NCBI GenBank assembly: GCA_963971535.1
Contig: OZ020589.1
Location: 79,170,536-79,234,535, forward strand
Reading direction: 5' to 3'
Length of the DNA stretch: 64,000 bases
Source: Notolepis coatsorum
Taxonomy: Eukaryota > Chordata > Actinopteri > Aulopiformes > Paralepididae
Below the pieces are notes generated by a model that was not told where the DNA came from, ran no database searches, and was given only the letters and a program-made list of their open reading frames with translations. A program made the position numbers and the translations under genes. Position 1 is the first letter of the stretch, and each line of letters begins with the position of its first letter. Below, in pieces: positions 11,215-20,510 of the stretch.

Positions 11215-11229
11215 TACAACCTGCTATTT

Positions 11230-11905
11230 GAAATCTCCTCTGTGTCATCACCTCTCATTGCATGGTTGATGGTTGTTTTGGTTCGTTGTTTTCGTTTGTT
11301 GGAAAGGAAAGAAAGAGAAAAAGGAAAAAACAAAAACAATGATTAATTCATTTCACTTTGAATCACAAATATATCTTCTCAACCTGTACCAGAACTAGAA
11401 AACATGTATTGTATTGTCTGTATTTTTGGTGCATTCGAGAAGAGTCACAGACCTCGTTGCCCCCACTTTTGTGAGTCGTGAGGCTCCACCCTGTCAACTC
11501 TGTCCGTATGCTCTGAGTTTTTTCTCTTAGTCCACCAAAACCTCTCTGAAGTCTACTCTGTCTTCCACAACCAAGAAATAATAATAATAATACAAATTAG
11601 ATGACGCGCGTCCTTTCACACAATGTAAAAATAAATGAAACCCAGATGTTTTCTTGGTGCTTTGCTCAGAAAGAAAAGAAAAGATAAAACTAAAAAAAAA
11701 GTAATAAAAACGATACGCACAGAGTCTCTCGTCAAGAGACCTCTGTTACCACGTCAAAAAAATAAACAGGGCTAGAGCAAAAACACAAGATCTCCCCAGA
11801 GGAAAAGTACTTTAATATGTGCTAACGGACAAAGTCATTGTTACCCCTGTCAAAATACTGATCCGGCTTCACAAACAGCAACAGCCGTCTGACCAGCAGT
11901 CTGTC
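11230..11905. other. Non-coding, purine-rich DNA
   Basis: No gene or terminal repeat is seen. Runs such as ggaaaggaaagaaagagaaa and poly-A tracts are frequent. If the retrovirus-like element at 9.5-13.6 kb is one unit, this is part of its long untranslated leader. Confidence 0.35.
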
Positions 11906-11906
11906 T

Positions 11907-12150
11907 CAGCCTCATCAACAAGACACCGTATACAAATAACTCAGTCTCATCAACAAGACACCGTATACAAATAACTCAGTCTCATCAACAAGACACCGTA
12001 TACAAATAACTCAGTCTCATCAACAAGACACAGTATACAAATAACTCAGTTCTCATCAACAAGACACCTCAGCCTCATCAAAGAGACAACTCAGCCTCAT
12101 CAAAGAGACACTCAGCCTCCTCAAAGAGACAACTCAGCCTCCTCAAAGAC
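11907..12150. repeat. Minisatellite, 35-bp units grading into about 21-bp units
   Basis: About four copies of a 35-bp unit (cagtctcatcaacaagacac plus cgtatacaaataact) span 11907-12060. They pass into shorter units built on cagcctcatcaaagagacaa. The shared CTCATCAA core suggests that the shorter units derive from the longer ones. Confidence 0.9.
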
Positions 12151-12460
12151 AACTGCCTGTATCACACTACAGCTTTTCTTTAAACAAAATAAAACACAAC
12201 TGCCTGTATCACACTACAGTTTTTTCCTAAAACAAAATAAAATACAACTGCCTGTATCACACTACAGTTTTTTCCTAAAACAAAATAAAACACAACTGCC
12301 TGTATCACACTACAGTATTTTCCTAAAACAAAATAAAACACAACTGCCTGTATCACACTACAGTATTTTCCTAAAACAAAATAAAACACAACTGCCTGTA
12401 TCACACTACAGTTTTTTCACATACCAAATAACACACAACTGCCTGTATCACACTACAGGC
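12147..12460. repeat. 48-bp minisatellite, about 6.5 copies
   Basis: The unit acaactgcctgtatcacacta plus cagttttttcctaaaacaaaataaaac repeats every 48 bases with low divergence. The 48-bp period is a multiple of three, so the minus strand shows a repetitive open frame. That is a by-product of the period and not evidence for a protein. Confidence 0.93.
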
Positions 12461-13190
12461 TCTCTCTTATATTTGCGCACACAGCCTTACGGCTTCGAAA
12501 AAAAAGAAAAGAAAAAAGGGAATTCCAAAAATAAAACAACCAAGCAAGCCAACTGTCTCTTCCTCAAAACAGCCCTTGTAGCAAACAAACAACACGTTTT
12601 GTCCGACAAGCAACTTTTTTCCAAGAGATAAAACCATGCAGTTCCTTGCTCTTTTTACAACTATAACACTTGTCTGTGTCTGCCTGCAGTTTGGAGAGTC
12701 ACAGACTTCATCTGCCATTCTCCCACACAATTGAAAAACAGCTGTTGGCCCTACGCCCAGACTGACTTACAGTCTTAATCACTTTGGCCCAGTTCAACCG
12801 CTGTCCAAATCTCAACTAAACCAAGTGGTCTCAACAGATTCCACTGTTCTGAAAACCAAATCCTACCAAATCACTATTTGGTATATTTCATATCACTGAT
12901 TCCACAGATAATTACTGTCCAACAACAAAAAACAGAAAAAGAAAACATTTCTAGCCTTTTAGAAAGAAAGAAAGAAAAAAGAAAAGAGCACAGCATTTAA
13001 TTATTCACAATTGAATCCAGTCTCCCATCTCAATTTTTCTTAGGTTATTTTGAAAAACATCTTTCCAGTATCGGTCCGTCAGACAAAAACACAGCATTTT
13101 AAAGTAAATTTAGAGAAATCTCACCTTCTGTTTGTTTTATTTGCTAGCCGCTGTATTTTTTTTGTCTCACGGTCCCGAGTCCTTCAAGTG
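12461..13190. other. Non-coding leader-like DNA
   Basis: No gene is recognised. The segment lies between the primer-site-like sequence at 13.2 kb and the minisatellites. Poly-purine runs occur near 12490-12520 and 12960-12985. Confidence 0.35.
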
Positions 13191-13194
13191 CTAA

Positions 13195-13214
13195 TTCAAC
13201 CTTTGTGGTCGCCA
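13195..13214 (-). other. Primer binding site-like sequence (tRNA-Arg)
   Basis: On the minus strand the sequence TGGCGACCACAAAGG follows directly after the LTR-like segment. It matches the complement of the 3' end of a tRNA-Arg ending in GGTCGCCA with one mismatch in 15. Its position right after an LTR with promoter and poly(A) signals supports a reverse-transcription primer site. Confidence 0.6.
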
Positions 13215-13215
13215 A

Positions 13216-13640
13216 TATATAGAAGATAAGAGCTGTCTGTTTATAGCTCATTGTTTAAAGGAGACATCAGAACACAGGACTCAATTGTAACAGCCGTGGA
13301 GGACAAAAGGTTTATTGCAGTGATCACCGAACAACACAACCCAGAAAATCCCACGCGTGCAAACTCAGCATCCTCCTTTTATAGAAAATATGACGATGTA
13401 CCGTGCGTCAAGGAAATTTGTAATTGCGTGCACAAGACATTGGGTGTGTGCATGCGTATTGTGATTGCCAAGTTCGTGACTGGAAATGCTCTGTTTCCCA
13501 TCAATGTTTATCAACATATTCCCTAATGCTTTCTTACTTAGCTTTTACTTCCTGACCCATGAGACAAAATCATGAGAACAGACCGTGAGAAGGACAAGCC
13601 CTGCGCTCCTTGATTAGATTCCTTCCTACACTGTCGGTCA
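13216..13640 (-). repeat. LTR of a retrovirus-like element (5' LTR, minus strand)
   Basis: Read on the minus strand, this segment contains TATAAAAGGAGG (near 13376-13388) and AATAAA (near 13312-13318), about 70 bases apart. The primer-site-like sequence comes immediately after. That order (promoter, poly(A) signal, primer site) is that of an LTR. The upper boundary near 13630-13640 is uncertain, and no second LTR was found within the window. Confidence 0.65.
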
Positions 13641-13652
13641 GTGAGACTTATA

Positions 13653-14108
13653 CTATGTGTGTGTGTCTGTGTATATATGGCAATGTGTGAAAGTGTGTAA
13701 CAGTGTCACTGTGTGTGTGTGTGTCTCTAAACTATCTGTGTTTGTGTGTGTGTATGTGTATGTGTGTCTATGTGTGTGTGTCTATGTGTGTGTGTGTGTG
13801 TCTATGTGTGTGTGTCTATGTGTGTGTATGTGTGTCTATGTGTGTGTGTCTATGTGTGTGTGTCTATGTGTGTGTGTGCGTGTATGTGTCTGTGTGTGTG
13901 GCTTACTGGCGCCTAATGTCTAAAGGCCCCCTTACATAACCGCTCTAAATCGGGGTATATGTGTGTCCACGTGTGTATAAAGTGTATGTGTGTGTGTGTG
14001 TATGTGTCTATGTGTGTGTGTGTGTGTGTGTCTATGTGTGTGTATGTGTGTGTGTGTGTATGTGTGTGTGTCTATGTGTGTGTGAGTATGTGAGTGTACA
14101 CATGTGTG
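13653..14108. repeat. (TG)n / TGTGTGTCTATG microsatellite blocks
   Basis: Two long TG-rich blocks (about 13653-13905 and 13975-14108) contain interspersed TCTATG and TGTATG variants. They are separated by 70 bases of unique DNA. The apparent Cys/Val-rich open frames in them are artefacts of the repeat. Confidence 0.95.
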
Positions 14109-14285
14109 TAAGGGTCATTATGATCGGAGCTCCCTGGCGCCTGTCCTTGGCCGCTTCCTATCTTTTCCTGCACTTCCTGCCTTGCTCTCATTGCTAGTGA
14201 GAGCAACATTTTTCGAGGATACAATACACCGTCCTAATACAGCTACAACCAATATATTACATATATATATATATAAGCATTTAAA

Positions 14286-15860
14286 GTGTATTCTCCACCA
14301 CAATTCGAGGCGAGGCCGAAAAAAACATCCACACTGCACATCAACTCCACCCCCGAGGCGGTGCCGACAGAAGCAGCCTCACCACACTCACCAGCCCTCA
14401 GCAGCATCATCCTCACGGAGCATGAGGTGAGACGCACACTGAAGGGAGTGAACCCTAGGAAAGTGGCGGGGCCGGACGGTGTCGTGGGACGGGTGCTGAA
14501 AGACTGCGCTGACCAGCTGACAGGGGTCTTCACTAAGATCTTCAACCAGTCCCTGTCCCAGGCCATCGTCCCACCCTGCCTGAAAACCTCCATAATTATC
14601 CCGGTCCCAAAAAAGAACTCCATCAGTTGCCTGAACGACTACCGTCCAGTCGCACTCACCTCCCTACCCATGAAGGTCTTTGAAAAGACACTCAAGCCCC
14701 ACATCATCTCTAGCCTCCCACCCGGACTAGACCCCCACCAGTTCGCCTACAGAGCCAACAGGTCCACGGAGGACGCCATTGCCACGACTCTCCACTCTAC
14801 CCTGTCCCATCTGGAGAGAGTGGGGGGCGGCTCTTTGTGGACTTTAGTTCTGCATTTAACACCATCCTGCCTGACATACTAGTGCCCGAACTCATGGACC
14901 TTGGACTAAACCATCCCCTCTGCCGGTGGTCTAAGGACTTCCTCTCTGACCGCCCCCAGAGGGTCAGAATAGGCCCCCATACCTCCACAGCCATCAGCCT
15001 CAGCACCGGATCCCCCCAGGGCTGCGTGCTGAGTCCCCTTTTTTACTCTATTTATACACACGACTTCACCGCAGTCCACCCCAGCAACACCATCATCAAG
15101 TTCGCTGACGACACCACCGTGGTGGGCTGCATCACAAAAGGTGACGAGACCGCGTATCGCGATGAAATAGAGCAGCTGTCAGCCCTGTGCAAGGATAACA
15201 ACCTACAGCTGAACAAGCTAAAGACCCAGGAGATGATCGTGGACTACAGGAGGAAGAAGACCGACATACAGCCCCTGTATATCGACGGGGGATGTGTGGA
15301 GAGAGTCTCGGTCATCAAGTTCCTGGGTGTCCACCTGGAGGATGACCTGACCTGGAGAATCAACACCACGGCGATAGTGAAAAAGGCACAGCAGAGACTC
15401 TACTTCCTGAGAGTACTGAGAAACTACCACCTCAGACAAGACCTGCTTGTGTCTTTTTACCACTTCTCCGTGTAAAGCATCCTCACCTACTGCATAAATG
15501 TGTGGTTCCTCAGCTGCACAGCCGCAGAGAGGAGGGCGCTCCAGAGAGTCGTCAACTCTGCCCAGAAGATCATCGGCTGCCCCCTCCCCTCACTGGAGGG
15601 ACTATACAACTCCCGCTGCCTCAAAAAAGCAGTAAAAATACTGAAGGACCCACACCACCCGGGCAACAAGCACCTCGTGCGGCTGCGCTCGGGCAGGCGT
15701 TTCAGCGTCATGCCCACCCGGACTAACAGACTGAAGTTTAGTTTTTATCCCAGGGCCATATGTGCACTAAACTCAGCTAAATTTGAAAACAACAGTCTCC
15801 TTGCAACCCCCCCCCCCACACGCACACGCACACACACACACACACACAACATTAAGGGAT
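14286..15860 (+). pseudogene. Rex1-like LINE reverse transcriptase, frameshifted and 5'-truncated
   Basis: This is most of a Jockey/CR1-type LINE RT in three pieces. Frame one (14286 to about 14840) carries GPDGVVGRVLK, PVPKKNSISCLNDYRPVALT and [13 protein letters not shown]. After a shift near 14830, the second frame (14837-15475) carries [23 protein letters not shown] and the catalytic [11 protein letters not shown], then [16 protein letters not shown], and stops at 15475. A third piece (15500-15800) has RRALQRVVNSAQKIIGCPLP and RTNRLKFSFYPRAI. The endonuclease is missing (5' truncation), and the frameshift and stop make it inactive. A (CA)n stretch and the 3' tail follow. Confidence 0.9.
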
Positions 15861-16013
15861 AGTGCAATTATATTTTATGCCCCACCCCTGTTTTTATATT
15901 TAATACTGTGTTTAGGACTGTTTTAATTTTTTACTAGCACCTAGGGTTGCATTTTTAAATTTCGTTGTAACAACTGTAACAATGACAATAAAGATCTATT
16001 CTATTCTTCTATT
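15861..16013 (+). mobile_element. 3' UTR and tail of the Rex1-like LINE
   Basis: The tail ends aaatttcgttgtaa, acaatgacaataaagatcta and a short (TTCTA)n run, as in fish Rex1/L2-type LINEs. A reversed fragment of the same tail appears at 37745-37800. Confidence 0.75.
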
Positions 16014-16159
16014 CTTACCGTCCTTTAAACATCTCTGAGAGATCACCCCTCCCACCGCGATGTCAGAGGCATCCACCTCCACTATGAACGGAGTCTCTGC
16101 ATCGTGGCCGATCAGTACAGGGGCGGAGGTAAATCGACGTTTGAGATCGCAGAAGGCCG
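16014..16159 (-). pseudogene. Ty3/Gypsy RT-RNase H junction fragment
   Basis: The minus strand reads [15 protein letters not shown] and [20 protein letters not shown]. This is the end of the RT connection and the start of RNase H, with the first catalytic Asp in VDASD. The Copia LTR begins directly next to it, so this Gypsy copy was probably the Copia target. Confidence 0.85.
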
Positions 16160-16453
16160 TGTTAACAGAATTCGGCTGTAGGGCGACAATAATGTGGTCA
16201 AGAGGCATGGTTTCTATCTTGAGCCTTAACTGGCGTGGTTTATTATTCACATGGCAGAGCAGTAACACTACAGGTCTCCTCTCACTGAAAGGCTAGGGGA
16301 AAGAGAAAGAAGTGGGAGGAGACACCTCTATTTATACTCGCCACCTGGTGGTGTTTCTGAGTGTCTCCGCCTAGAGCGCCCTCTAGTGGAAACAGTTATA
16401 TATGCAGTTAGACAGTTACTAACAATCCTACACAGAACCTCTGCCTTCAACAC
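16160..16453 (-). repeat. Ty1/Copia 3' LTR, 294 bp
   Basis: On the minus strand the LTR starts TGTTGAAGGC just after the purine tract AAGTGGGAG and ends TGTTAACA, giving TG...CA ends. It contains TATAAATAGAGG near 16330 and AATAAA near 16235. The termini and the purine tract are typical of Copia elements. It abuts Gypsy RT sequence, but the other end of the element is truncated so no target duplication can be shown. Confidence 0.75.
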
Positions 16454-16563
16454 TCCCACTTAGGGTTTAGCATACTGGATAACTTCTTGGAAAAACATTT
16501 TACAAAGGAGATAATATAATCCAAAAACATCAACAGGGTATGACAGTCAATACTTTCACATTA
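16454..16563 (-). other. Copia 3' untranslated remnant
   Basis: Short non-coding segment between the Copia LTR and the inserted hAT MITE; nothing further is recognised. Confidence 0.5.
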
Positions 16564-16571
16564 AACATGAC

Positions 16572-17163
16572 CAGGGCTTGACGTTAACTTTTTGGCTCAC
16601 TAGCCACTGTGGCTAGTGGTTTTCCAAAGTCACTAGCCACTCAGCATTTTCACTAGCCAAAAATCCCAGCACTCGCGCCCCCACCCAAAAAGTAATAAAT
16701 ATAGGTAATTTCTTCTTCACTAACCCCTGCTGGGGACAGTATAATTGTAATCATACTGCTACACGCCAACTGTACAACTGTGCTTCTGACTGTTGACTCC
16801 ATTGTTTACTACTGCCTGCGACCAGTGACTCAGCTGCAAAAGGAGCTCCAGTTGGGGCAACGGCTGACTCGGACAAGATGGAGGGTGTAGATGTGGAAGA
16901 GTTGTGTTGAACCTAGCAATTACATTGTTGCTCCAAACGATGTGAACATTATCATTGACACACCTATGCCTTGGCTGTGTTGAACCTAGCAATTATATTA
17001 TTGCTCCAAACGCCGTGAACATTATCATTGACACACCTATGCAGGGCTTGACGTTAACTTTTTGGCTCACTAGCCACTGTGGCTAGTGGTTTTCCAAAGT
17101 CACTAGCCACTCAGCATTTTCACTAGCCCTGGGCAGGTGGGCAGCTGTCAACGCCAAGCCCTG
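16572..17163. mobile_element. hAT-type MITE, 592 bp
   Basis: The ends CAGGGCTTGACGTTAAC and GTCAACGCCAAGCCCTG are inverted repeats matching at 15 of 17 bases. They are flanked by the 8-bp duplication AACATGAC (16564-16571 and 17164-17171). An 87-bp block rich in CACTAGCC occurs at 16572-16658 and again near the right end at 17042-17128, and a roughly 60-bp segment is repeated between them. No transposase is encoded. The element is inserted in the dead Copia element. Confidence 0.92.
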
Positions 17164-17171
17164 AACATGAC

Positions 17172-17880
17172 CCTTGCAAATCCCTTCAATTTTAATTTGG
17201 AACAGGTTTCCTCATAGTGTCTGCTACTCTGTCGTCCGTTGGACAGTAAACCGGTGTCATTCTTTCTTCTCTGATGACAGATCTGATGAGATGATATTTT
17301 CTATATTGGCGTGTTTACATCTATGTTGACACACTGGGTTCCTAGCAATCACAATGGTTCCCTGGTTGCCCTCATAAACAACAGCCCTCATATATAAACA
17401 GTGTCCATCATTTTTAACTGATGTTGACAAAATGCCCCTCATCTTCAAAAACCACCTCATCGGGTATAGAGAATACATTCCAATTACCTATTACATATTA
17501 AACAATATACTCGCAATCTTATCTCCATCACTTCTAACAGTTGTTCTGGATAAATACACTCATGTATGGTCATAGCTAGAGCCGTATATTCGGCTTCACT
17601 AGTTGATAGTACCATTATGGGCTGCTTCTTTGTTTTCCCACGAAACCAGTGAGCTGTCTGTATTCAAATTCACACAATATCCTGTACCTTTAAGATAACA
17701 AAAAAAAACATGTTTGGCTGTAATCCAAATGCTCCTCTATGGGGTCAGCCAAATGCTGTGATAATCCACTCTCTACAAACCATTGGTCAGGGCGGGTACA
17801 CATTGTTAAATAAATGAGGCTACCCACAGCATCTCTGTAAATTTTTCAGTTTCTGAGCATCCTCCTGATAGTCTTTGATC
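17172..17880 (-). pseudogene. Ty1/Copia reverse transcriptase C-terminus and RNase H remnant
   Basis: Minus-strand translation, with frame breaks, gives YRDAVGSLIYLTMCTRPDQ near 17800-17850, WFRGKTKKQPIMVLSTSEAE then YTALA near 17585-17650, and NQGTIVIARNPVCQHRCKHA near 17300-17370. These are in the order and have the residues of the Copia RT C-terminus and RNase H (STSEAEY and the NQG...KH block). Several frameshifts are needed, so it is dead. It continues the pol gene of the integrase ORF at 18412-19629. Confidence 0.87.
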
Positions 17881-17959
17881 ACATGGTGTTTCCCTTGATC
17901 TACATTCTTACATGTCTAAACGTTTCAGGGTCTTTCCCACATAGTTACATCATTGAGAA

Positions 17960-18200
17960 CATGGTAAGTCATCCACCTCTGTACTTAAACATGGAATTAA
18001 ACAATCACCCACCTCTGTACTTAAACCTGGGATTAAACATAGGATCCATTTCAGTATTTAGACATGGACTCTAATCAGGTATTTAAACCTGGATTCTATT
18101 CCTCCCGTATTTAAACCTAGAGTATCCTCTTCCTGCCTTTAAGCAGTGTAGCCACCCTCCTTCATTATTTAAACATGGAGTACCCTCCTTCAGCATTTAA
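17960..18200. repeat. Degenerate tandem repeat in the Copia RT region
   Basis: Variants of cctctgtacttaaacatgga recur about every 28-36 bases. They occupy the place where the Copia RT catalytic core should be, and no FVDD-like motif is seen. Confidence 0.7.
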
Positions 18201-18411
18201 GCAATTTTCTACGAACCACACTTTGTATTTGTCGTGGCCTTCAATACCCTCCTGGATTGAATACACCCATTTCCCTCCCACTGTCTGTCTGCCCTCTGGT
18301 AACTTGGTTGAATACACCCATTTCCCTCCCACTGTCTGTCTGCCCTCTTCGGGGGACAATGTGACCTCTTTAAAGGTCGGGGTTACCCCACTGACTACCC
18401 TGTAGTAGTAA
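18201..18411 (-). pseudogene. Copia RT N-terminal fragment with internal duplication
   Basis: The minus strand reads LPEGRQTVGGKWVYS twice in tandem, from a 51-bp duplication starting at 18257 and 18308, then EGHDKYKVWFV. GRQTVGGKWVY...KYKARYVA is the conserved opening block of Copia RT. The duplication and the missing downstream palm make it non-functional. Confidence 0.82.
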
Positions 18412-19629
18412 TCAACGGGGGTAGGTGTATTGTCCTCCTTTCCGGGCATAGTCTGTCAGATACTTTGGGGGTTTGTGTTCCCTTGAGGGATACCTCCCAC
18501 TGCTTGGGGCACTTGACGTCACCCTCGGGTGCTCCTCGTCATCGCCCTCTGGGGGTTGCTGACTGTCTGCCTGCACGACCGTACTAAGTACACTGGGTTG
18601 ATGTGTCTCTGTTTCTTCACACCTTACTCTGTAGTCCAGCTCTGGGATCTCTGTCTGTGTCTCGCTCTCATATGTTGCCTTCATGACAAACTCGACTAGC
18701 ATGTGTTTCTGCACTCTCCCGTTACCGGGATGATAAACTAGGAAAGCGGGGCTTCCCTTGTCGTGTCCTACGAAAAATCCTTTTACCCCTCTGGACTTGG
18801 GCTTTCCCCTGTCCTGCAGGTACGCATAACACACTGATCCAAATCGGTGCATTCTGGCTAGATTACACTTCTTTCCTGTCAATGCTGTATACGGGGTGGT
18901 GCCCGAGTGCTTATTAAAGCACCTGTTTCTGGTGTAAGCAGCTTCTTGCACCGCATAATGCCATAGGCTCTTAGGTAAGTTACTATCTGCTAGCTTACTC
19001 CTAGCCATTTCGAAAAAAAGGTTATGCCATTCTCTCTCTGCCACCCCGTTCTGGTGTGGGGGATATGGACGTGACATCTTGTGTCTTATCTTATACCTTC
19101 TCAACAGTGATTGGAACTCTCTGTTTGTGAACTCGGTTTCGTTGTCAGACCTCAAGCATCCTACGTTACCATAAGGGGCTACATCTGCCAGAAATTTCTC
19201 CGTGGCCTGGGGTGTGTCACTCTTTGCTTTGAGAAAGTAAACAAACACTGCCCCTGTGCACACATCTGTAAAAGACTGTACATATCCAAAGCCTCCTATG
19301 GACTCGTTGCTTACTGGGCCGGCTAGGTCCATGTCAACTAATGCAAGTGGTACCCTTACTCTGTCTGTGGGATTTCTGTATCTCGGTTGAGTAAACTTCC
19401 CCGTTTTGCACACTGCACAATTTTTGTCAGGTCTACGCTTTTCTCCTTCAATGTGCATGCCTTCTGACACTACTTGCAGTTTCAGTAAATCCTCGTAATT
19501 ACAATGACCCATAAGCTCGTGCCATGTCTGAATATTGTGACTGGCCGTCACGCTACACATATCATTATTATCATTACACTTGTCGTTGTCATTACACTCC
19601 GTTTGCAGATAATATATTCTCTGGTACAT
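18412..19629 (-). CDS. Ty1/Copia GAG-pre-integrase and integrase, open fragment
   Basis: This 405-residue open frame holds the Copia integrase. The pre-integrase zinc motif comes first (WHELMGHCNYEDLLKLQ ... CAVCKTGKF, an HHCC arrangement). The rve core follows, with catalytic residues in LVDMDLAGPV, LRSDNETEFTNREF and QNGVAEREWHN. The C-terminal part has ALTGKKCNLARMHRFGSVCYAYL and GVKGFFVGHDKGSPAFLVY. It belongs to one polyprotein with the protease at 19874-20510. The apparent start codon lies inside the target duplication of a SINE that splits the polyprotein here, so the ATG is not a natural start. Confidence 0.93.
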   Translation of the reverse strand: MYQRIYYLQTECNDNDKCNDNNDMCSVTASHNIQTWHELMGHCNYEDLLKLQVVSEGMHIEGEKRRPDKNCAVCKTGKFTQPRYRNPTDRVRVPLALVDMDLAGPVSNESIGGFGYVQSFTDVCTGAVFVYFLKAKSDTPQATEKFLADVAPYGNVGCLRSDNETEFTNREFQSLLRRYKIRHKMSRPYPPHQNGVAEREWHNLFFEMARSKLADSNLPKSLWHYAVQEAAYTRNRCFNKHSGTTPYTALTGKKCNLARMHRFGSVCYAYLQDRGKPKSRGVKGFFVGHDKGSPAFLVYHPGNGRVQKHMLVEFVMKATYESETQTEIPELDYRVRCEETETHQPSVLSTVVQADSQQPPEGDDEEHPRVTSSAPSSGRYPSREHKPPKYLTDYARKGGQYTYPR

Positions 19630-19873
19630 TTTTTTTTTTTTTTTTTTTTTTTACTTTGACCAGTCAGCTGGTTATTTTAGCGTTTATCGCTTTTTCTGGT
19701 CAAGCATGACCGACAGAAACAGGTTGAATGGGGTATAGATCGGGGGAAAGACACTCTGAGAAAATACGGCGAGTCCGGGAGTCGAACTCGTGTTCCCAAG
19801 ATCCGTGACGCGCACGGTTGTCCCCGACGCTGAAATAGCGTCCGAGGTACGCGGTGAGCTACTGGAGCTCCCC
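19630..19873 (-). mobile_element. tRNA-derived SINE inserted in Copia pol
   Basis: The 244-bp insert is flanked by the 11-bp duplication CTCTGGTACAT (19619-19629 and 19874-19884). On the minus strand it begins with a tRNA-like head holding an A box (TAGCTCACCGCG) and a B box (AGTTCGACTCC), the RNA polymerase III promoter parts. A body follows and then a poly(A) tail, seen as about 23 T on the plus strand at 19628-19652. The duplication repeats the codons for MYQR on both sides, confirming a clean insertion into the Copia reading frame. Confidence 0.93.
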
Positions 19874-20510
19874 CTCTGGTACATCTTTATGTCAAACCGT
19901 GTACCGTCAGGTTCTACAAGAAAATGTTTACCTTTATCGAAGAATACCTTGGCACCGCTTGCAGTAGCAGCTATTACAGAGAATAGTCCTTGTGGGAACG
20001 ATGGTACGTAGAGAGCGTTCTTTAACGTCACCGTACGCCGGCGCCCCTTACTGTCCGTGAGGCATACCTGTGCGTCTCCTCTCTCTTGCGCCAATCCGTA
20101 GGTGCGTCTCCCGTCTGCCAGCTCCATGCTGTGCCTCTCTGGGTGGAAAGTGTCATCAAAGTTCTTGAACCGACTCCTGTCGTTGATGACATGGGACGAC
20201 GCACCTGTGTCCACGATCAGTCCCCTTCTCTGGGCTCGCTGCAGCTGGGCCGGTCCGGTGGTGCACGCCGTCCGTGCCCCGAAAATGCAGTCTTCTTGTC
20301 CCGTTATTCTCCGGGCGTCATCTCGATCCGTCTCACGTCGACCGTCGCCGCCATCGTGTCCGCTGTCGTCATCCTGTCCACAGCCGTCTTCTTGTCTGTA
20401 GCCGCCATCTTGTCCGTAGCCGCCATTTTGTCCGTAGCAGCCATTTTGTCTGTGGCCTCCGTCTCGTCCATGGCCTCCGTCTCGTCCATGGCCGCCGTCT
20501 CGTCCATGGC
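19874..20510 (-). pseudogene. Ty1/Copia Gag C-terminus and aspartic protease
   Basis: The open frame carries GLIVDTGASSHVINDRSRF, the Copia protease with catalytic DTG, then MELADGRRTYGLAQERG and TLKNALYVPSFPQGLFSV. Upstream is a Gly/Asp/His-rich run made of GHGRDG and YGQDGG repeats (20390-20510), from a roughly 21-bp minisatellite. The zinc knuckle normally expected before the protease is not visible. The frame runs into the SINE at its 3' end and into unrelated coding sequence at its 5' end. Confidence 0.88.

Noticed and set aside
11907..12060. CRISPR-like regular repeat
   Set aside because: The units are contiguous tandem copies without spacers, in eukaryotic DNA.
12180..12404. Repeated IQAVVFYFVLGK peptide
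   Set aside because: Produced by a 48-bp minisatellite whose period is divisible by three.
13657..14197. Cys/Val-rich proteins
   Set aside because: Translations of (TG)n microsatellite DNA.
19700..19870. Possible tRNA gene
   Set aside because: The tRNA-like head belongs to a SINE with body, poly(A) and target duplication; the cloverleaf is degraded.
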